Part shown: in pieces, positions 58,669 to 64,000 of the stretch
Layout: every line of letters starts with the position of its first letter
Numbering within the stretch: the stretch's first letter is position 1
NCBI GenBank assembly: GCA_033439795.1
Contig: JAUTDP010000006.1
Span: forward strand, 1,302,001-1,366,000
DNA length: 64,000 nucleotides
Source of the DNA: Sordaria brevicollis
Taxonomy: Eukaryota > Ascomycota > Sordariomycetes > Sordariales > Sordariaceae
Reading direction: 5' to 3'
Notes under the pieces: model-generated
What the model was told of the DNA's origin: nothing
What the model saw: only the letters and a program-made list of their open reading frames with translations
Databases searched by the model: none
Translations under genes and position numbers: made by a program

Positions 58669-61413
58669 ATGGCCAAGAAAAAGAAGGCTGCTCCAGCCGA
58701 GGACAAGGCCAGTGAGGTACAGTCGCCTGCTGTCCCCGCGACCCAAGATCCCTCGAGTGGAAGTGGAAGTGGAAGTGGAAGCAAGAAGACGACGGCAAAG
58801 ACCAAGGCGTCCTCCATGCCACCGCAGCAGCAACCGTCTCCGGTGCCGGCACTGATTATCTGTCGGAATAAGTGCGCCGTTCCCCTCCGCGACCCAAAAC
58901 ACACTGCCGATTGGCCGAAGGAAGAGAGCCCATCATCTTTGCCCGTCCTTGGTCTCGAATCCAAGTTCCATGTCTTGCGCTTGAACTTCCTTGCCCATCC
59001 TTTGTCGTATGCGCCAAAGAGCCCCGTTGAACCATAAGCTGACCTTTTGTTCTCGATATCAACCAGACATTGGCGCTATATCTCGTCCTTTCACGGCCCA
59101 TGGCTTCAGCTCCCTCCTGAGATCCTCGAGACTTTGGCCAACTTGAACTACAACACCCCGCGACCACGGCCTATCGATCCTTCCGTCTTCTTTGATCTTG
59201 TCAAGATCCGCCGCCTCGTCGACGATGCTACGAACCTTGCCGTACGCGCCGCCAGTGGCGTGGCCACGGTATCACAGCACAACATGTCCGGCGGCCCCCA
59301 TCATGCTCTGGGACTGTTTGGACCAGGAGGGCAAACGAAGCTCAGTCGAGAAAGAAAACACCGGATGAGGGAACAGGCAACCCAGAAGCTTTCCAAAGCC
59401 TATCATCTGGATGAGATAGCGTCGAGTGTGGCTACAATGCAGAGCGCTTCCCCGCTAGAGGAGGTGGCTTCGCTTGTACTCCAGCGCAACCCCCAAGATG
59501 CCGACGCCAAATACGTACACTTCTTCCACGAGAAGATACCAAGCAGGCAATTGGCCCAGTGCACCAACCTGGATTCCCTGAGCGAGATCATATCAGAGAA
59601 GTCGAGTCTGGGAGAGCCTCTAAGGACTCGCGCCACGGTGAGGATTTTCAAGGAGGATTTTGAGGGCGCCATTGCCGACTTGACCGAAGCCCTTAGGATA
59701 CATCGGTTTTACCGGCTATCACAGAATGCGCCAAAGAACCACAACCAACCACAACCCCGGCCTGGCGGAAGAAGGCAGGAGGACGTTGTCCTCAAAGAGG
59801 AGGAACAGCCGAACAGTTTGGAAATTCAGCTTTTATTCCAACGCGCTGGTGTCTATCTGACCATTGCTTGCCAGCACGTTGCGGCTGCCTTCCCCTCCAA
59901 ATCTGCTACAGCAAGAAGTGCGAACGGTGATGCCCCTGATCAAGGCGGCAAGACTTGTCCAGGGGCGACATCACAGGATATACCAGAGTGGACGACTGCC
60001 GAGCTGGAGGCCGGAAAACGCATGATGGAGGCGAGGAAGCTGGTTCGTCATAACGCCAAGCGTGCACTGAAAGACTACATGAACTATCTGTCGCACTTCG
60101 AGTATTCGCCGGACCTACCTATCGAGATTGCCGAGGACTTTGCCCGGAAAGTCAACTACGCCGCTAATGGGGTCCGTGTACCAAGATCGTTTGCACATGG
60201 TGCTCGTTCTGATTCTCCAGTTACTGGCGAACCTGGAGAGAGCCAACCTACTCACCGCATCTATGCTCTCTCGGACCTTTTCGCGGCGTCTCCCCCGGCC
60301 GATCTGCCTCAGTATCCCAGCACGGAGCTTACACCAGTACGCCCCCAGCAACAGCAGCCTACCTTCGCTGCTTACCAGACGACAACAGAAACTCTTACCT
60401 ACCACCCTCTGATGAACGACGCATTGCACGCTCTTCTCCTCTGTCACTGTCTTATTCAGACATCAGCCAAGGAGCTTCTCCGACACGCATACATGGTAGC
60501 ACGACTGGCGCGCCTTGCCGATGGTTACCCGATCTTCCAAGCTAGTCGTTCGCCAGCCCGCGCCGACTGGACCGAGGTTCTACGTGCCTCCGGCAACTTC
60601 ATCCAGCTAGCCGGTACATGGGAAGATCTCTGTGCGCCAGCACCTCTCCCGCTTTTCCAGCCTTCGGGCCCCGGCGGTGGACCAGTCCCGGTAGCGTTAC
60701 CAGCACCGATCAGACAACCCAAGACCCTTCCTCCACCTATGGCTGGGGGTCCGGCAGAATCTGGAGCCCTCGTCCACTCATCATCCTCCAACGGCACAAA
60801 TGCCGCTGCCGAAGCCGAGAAGCAGCGCAAGGAACGTATCCAGCACCAAGCCATCCTCGACGCCCTCGGCGACGACAGAATCAAAGACGAAGCCTCCTTC
60901 CGCATGGCAGTCAAAGCCCGTCAGCTGCGCGCAGAGAACGATTACCGACTGGATAACGCCGTGGCAGCTATGGACGCCAAGCTGACCGGTCGTGATTTTG
61001 ATGCTCTTGCTTTGGAGGCACCGCCGTCGCCGAAGGATACTGCTACAGCTACCAATGGCTCATTGTCGACAGCACTAACCCACAACACAAGCACCGCCAA
61101 TGGCACGACCGGTACAAACGGAGTCAACAAACCCTCTACCGGCACCACCAATGGCGGAACCACGGCACAGCCACAACAAAATATCCGTCGCTGGTCCGTA
61201 GACGACGGGAAGGAGTATCCCATATCCACGGACCGCGCTTCGGCCATCGCCCGGTGGGTGTTGGAGGCACCACCAGTGACCAGTGCAGGCGGAGACGGAG
61301 CAGCGGCTCGGAGGAGGAAGAAGAAGGTTGTTTCAAAGAGAACTAGTGGAACGGTCCCTGCTGTCGTTGGGGTTGGTTTTGGAGCGGGTTGTGTTGGTAC
61401 CGCGGAGGCATAA
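58669..61413 (+). CDS. Conserved fungal protein of unknown function, 849 aa
   Basis: Exon 1 is 58669-58871, then a 195-nt intron (GTGCGC...GCTGAC...AACCAG), then exon 2, 59067-61413. The junction gives CRNKHWRYISSFHGPWLQLP in frame. The N terminus is Lys-rich and then Ser/Gly-rich (MAKKKKAAPAED). The conserved part starts at WRYISSFHGPWLQLPPEILE and continues with IRRLVDDATNLAVRAASG. TPR-like helices lie around residues 240-290 (FEGAIADLTEALRIHRFYRL), and a long helical region follows with HALLLCHCLIQTSAKELLRH. The C-terminal 200 residues are mostly Ser/Thr/Asn/Gly-rich and end after a basic RRRKKKVVSKR run. I recall similar fungal proteins annotated without function. The donor GTGCGC is rare, but the frame demands it. 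Confidence 0.8.
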
Positions 61414-62223
61414 GGCGCTTTATGATGTTATAGCTGGTCTCTGGTTGCTTATAAACGAGCGTACAACGTTCTTTTGAGATAGAAAAAGTTATCGAGTAGC
61501 GAAGTACTGCTAATGGTTGTTAAGAGTATGCTCACTGATGTTCCCGAAACAAATAAAAGCGTGGATATGTACTTCTAGCGGGCAAGATTTTCTGAACGAC
61601 TAAAGCAGGTAGAGCGGATCTGAAAACCCGAATTCAGCTACTTTTTTGGTGGGGCATTCACTGGTTACTCAAGTTATGTCCTATGTTGCCGTCTGTTCTC
61701 TGCCTGTTGACTTTGGCAATAGCAACCGGCTGGTCGTTTGTGCCCCTGACGATCATTCGTCCAGCCGCGAACTTCGTGTTGTTAGTGATTTCACAGACAC
61801 CTAACATAAGCACACCACAATGAAGCGGCAGAACTGTTAGTGTTGTGGTGCGACCATATCACTCTGCTCGGGATTTCTACTCTTGCAATTTGCCTTGTAT
61901 CCCCCTTTCGTTATTCTTTTACCAAAGGATGTGCATACATGATCCACGCTCAAAGGCTAATCCACGATGTTGTCAAATTCCTGTTCAACTTATCAAATTA
62001 TCATATCCACCATATCTACCTGCTGCCGGTATATCCAAACAAAGCGGCCAGCTCCGTACCTATAACAACACCGTTCAGCTAAAATCAGATCTTGCCGCCC
62101 ACGCTGTCCGTCCCCATATCCCAGATCCCATCTACCTGATCGATGTCCCTTAAAATCTTCTCGATTCAACGCTTTTCCATGTAATCACCGTTGTTATATC
62201 CAAACACAGACACAGCCACAGAC
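61414..62223. other. Convergent intergenic region
   Basis: Both neighbouring genes end here (one plus, one minus), so the stretch should hold two 3' regions. No gene seen. Confidence 0.5.
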
Positions 62224-64000
62224 TCACACCCCCGAAGTCTCCATCTTCAAAAACATGTCAATCTCCGCCATCCCTTCCGTCTCCAACACATCCATCAGCT
62301 CATCCTGCTGTTCCTGACTGAGACTTCCCTGTCTCTGATCAGACCAGTGCGTCGCCCAGACGTTGTTCATGTTACCGTTATTGGCATTTGGCGGTATGCC
62401 TGCTCCTCCCATGCTGTTGCCGGCGTGGACTGGTGGCGGTTGGACTCCCCATGGTGATGCTCCCATGCCAGGAGCAGGACCAGCGCCAAGACCATTAGGG
62501 TTGGTGTTATTGGCGTTGTTACCCCAAGCAGGTCCCCATCCATTTGATGTAGGGGCTGGGCCACGGTTGACGGAGTAGTTGTCGCTGAATCGGGTGAGCC
62601 ATAGGCCGAGACCGGGGTTGAGCATGACGTCGTTGGCAGTGCCGGAGAGACTGATACTGCCTCTGCTTGAGGAAAAGGTGTGCGGCGATAGAAGTGGGGG
62701 TGGTGGGTTGAACCAGGCTTGTTGAGCCGCCGTTGTTGGTATTAGCGGCGGTGCCTGTTGCGGGAGGGGCATCGCAGGACTGGGGGCGAGGTGGTAGGTA
62801 GTGAGAGGCTCGGTTGTGATCGGTAGCGTATTGACCGGCATGTGTACTGGTGCTTGCGGTAGTGTTGTGGGCGGGTTGAACGTGTTCGGCATAGCAATCG
62901 GGGTGGTGGGATCGTTCGGTGGTGACATCGAAGGCTCGAAACGTCCAACAGTTGGCCCTTGGGCGTCTACTGGAGCATTATGGGTAAATGATGCGGTGGA
63001 TTCGGGAGCCCAGTGTGAGAGTCTGCGGCCAGGATCCGTCGAAGGACTACCAAAAATGGAGTTGGAACGAAACATGGGCTGAGAAGGGCGGAATGGAGAG
63101 TTGTGTAAATCTGCCGGCGGCTCTTGTTCAGGAGTGCCGTCGAAGACATAGCGAAAGCTGGGAGCCCGGAATACTGGCGTCCCCTTATCCTGGGGTGTTG
63201 GTGTTACCTCCTGCGTCGCGAACATGTCTGGACTGGAGATAGTAGAGTTGAGCAACCCTGGTTGCCCAAACCCGCTCGAGTTCGGCAAGTGCTGAATGCC
63301 TGGCGTTGGACTGATGGGCTCTTCCTTGATGTGATAGCGGCGTAGAGAGACCGAGATCAAGACGTCATAAAATTCCGAGACAGCTTGTGGTTCTGGCAGA
63401 AACTCGGAACATTGATCAAATATCTCCAGCGCAGTCTCCGTGATGTCCTTGACCTCATCCGCGGGGTGGTCGGCTCGAACCTCAGCGTAGGAGACGGACC
63501 ACAACAGAATACTCAACGCTGTGTGGATAGTCGATAGAAAAATGTAGGTAATGTCGACGGCCGATGACTTGATTTGCGTGCTGGAAATCTCAATAACCTG
63601 CCGTGATGCTTCGTAGCACTTTGATGCGGCTGTAGCAGATGGATCAGGTATTTGCGGTGATGGACGATATAAAGAGATAATCATGTTGTGGAAGTAGAAA
63701 GCGAACCTATCAAGTCTCGAGTTAGCGGCAGAACGGTAAACGACGCTGAAATCCAGAAAACGTACAAGGACTTGCACCACGGCTCGGCCTTCTCAGGAGC
63801 AGAGTCCCGCCAGTCCTCTAGCTTCTTCTGCATCTTGGCAACCCAGGAATGCTCTTCACTGTTGACATTCGGCATGGTCTGCTCATACAAAACTCGTCGT
63901 ATCTCTGCTTGCAGAAGTGTCATCTTGCAAAAGTGTATGGCCACCAGCTTTCTCACACAAGCAGCCCCAGACTTGATACCATCCTCGGTAATATTTTCAT
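62224..64000 (-). CDS. Fungal transcription factor, C-terminal part; 5' end outside the window
   Basis: The last exon is 63706-62224; the exon before it runs from 63766 past the right edge. The 59-nt intron (GTACGT...TTGATAG) joins WCKSLFAFYFHNMIISLY. The visible sequence has the helical style of the fungal-specific transcription factor middle homology region (LQAEIRRVLYEQ, AYEASRQ-type helices, IFLSTIHTALSILLWSVSYAE). A long Pro/Ser/Asn-rich tail of about 350 residues follows and ends with an acidic helix (QDELMDVLETEGMAEIDMF), a plausible activation region. A Zn2Cys6 DNA-binding domain would be expected at the N terminus but lies beyond base 64000. The target genes cannot be told from this part. 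Confidence 0.75.

Noticed and set aside
1..64000. CRISPR arrays, bacterial operons, 5S rRNA genes
   Set aside because: No regularly spaced short repeats and no ribosome-binding-site logic; the 5S rRNA sequence of Neurospora, as I remember it, is not found on either strand.

Overview
The window is nuclear DNA from a filamentous ascomycete, most likely Sordariales (Sordaria or Neurospora and relatives). The evidence is: genes with short introns (about 60-100 nt) that start GTAAGT-like, carry CTAAC/CTGAC-like branch sites and end in AG; tRNA genes with introns; a secreted family 7 cellobiohydrolase very like Neurospora CBH-1 as I remember it; and an AT-rich, stop-riddled transposon copy of the kind left by repeat-induced point mutation (RIP). 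No bacterial-style operons are present. Genus is inference only.

Layout. 0-2 kb: repeats, two short inverted-repeat (MITE-like) elements and a tRNA-Ile. 2.4-11.8 kb (-): one giant gene of about 3,065 codons with three introns. 15-16.4 kb (-): an Och1-like mannosyltransferase. 16.4-22.6 kb: mostly non-coding, with a tRNA-Arg and a decayed tandem repeat. 22.7-23.7 kb (-): a single-span membrane protein. 26.5-28.2 kb (+): cbh-1 behind a long upstream region. 28.8 kb: tRNA-Glu. 30-32 kb (-): an MFS transporter. 32.9-34.4 kb (-): a secreted purple acid phosphatase. 34.8-37.2 kb: a RIP-degraded piggyBac-like transposon sitting close upstream of the phosphatase. 38.1-40.3 kb (-): a broken NRPS remnant (end of A domain, linker/carrier region, condensation domain).

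41-47.1 kb holds what I consider the most interesting feature: four related small secreted proteins (three on -, one on +). They share one gene plan: a signal-peptide exon, a phase-0 intron, a middle exon ending in a Cys/Trp-Cys-Asn motif, another phase-0 intron, and a last exon with a shared C...GE...W-V...C pattern. I do not recognise the family.

48.5-64 kb: a polytopic membrane protein of a fungal family without known function, an S1/P1 nuclease, a SAM-dependent O-methyltransferase, a Thr-rich secreted protein, a conserved 849-residue protein, and the 3' part of a fungal transcription factor that runs off the right edge.

Functionally, several products are exported (cellulase, phosphatase, nuclease, the four small Cys proteins, the Thr-rich protein). 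This fits a saprotroph that digests plant matter, scavenges phosphate and nucleic acid, and interacts with competitors or hosts through small secreted proteins. The transposon copy and the NRPS remnant lie side by side between the phosphatase and the small-protein cluster, marking 34.8-47 kb as the fast-evolving part of the window.
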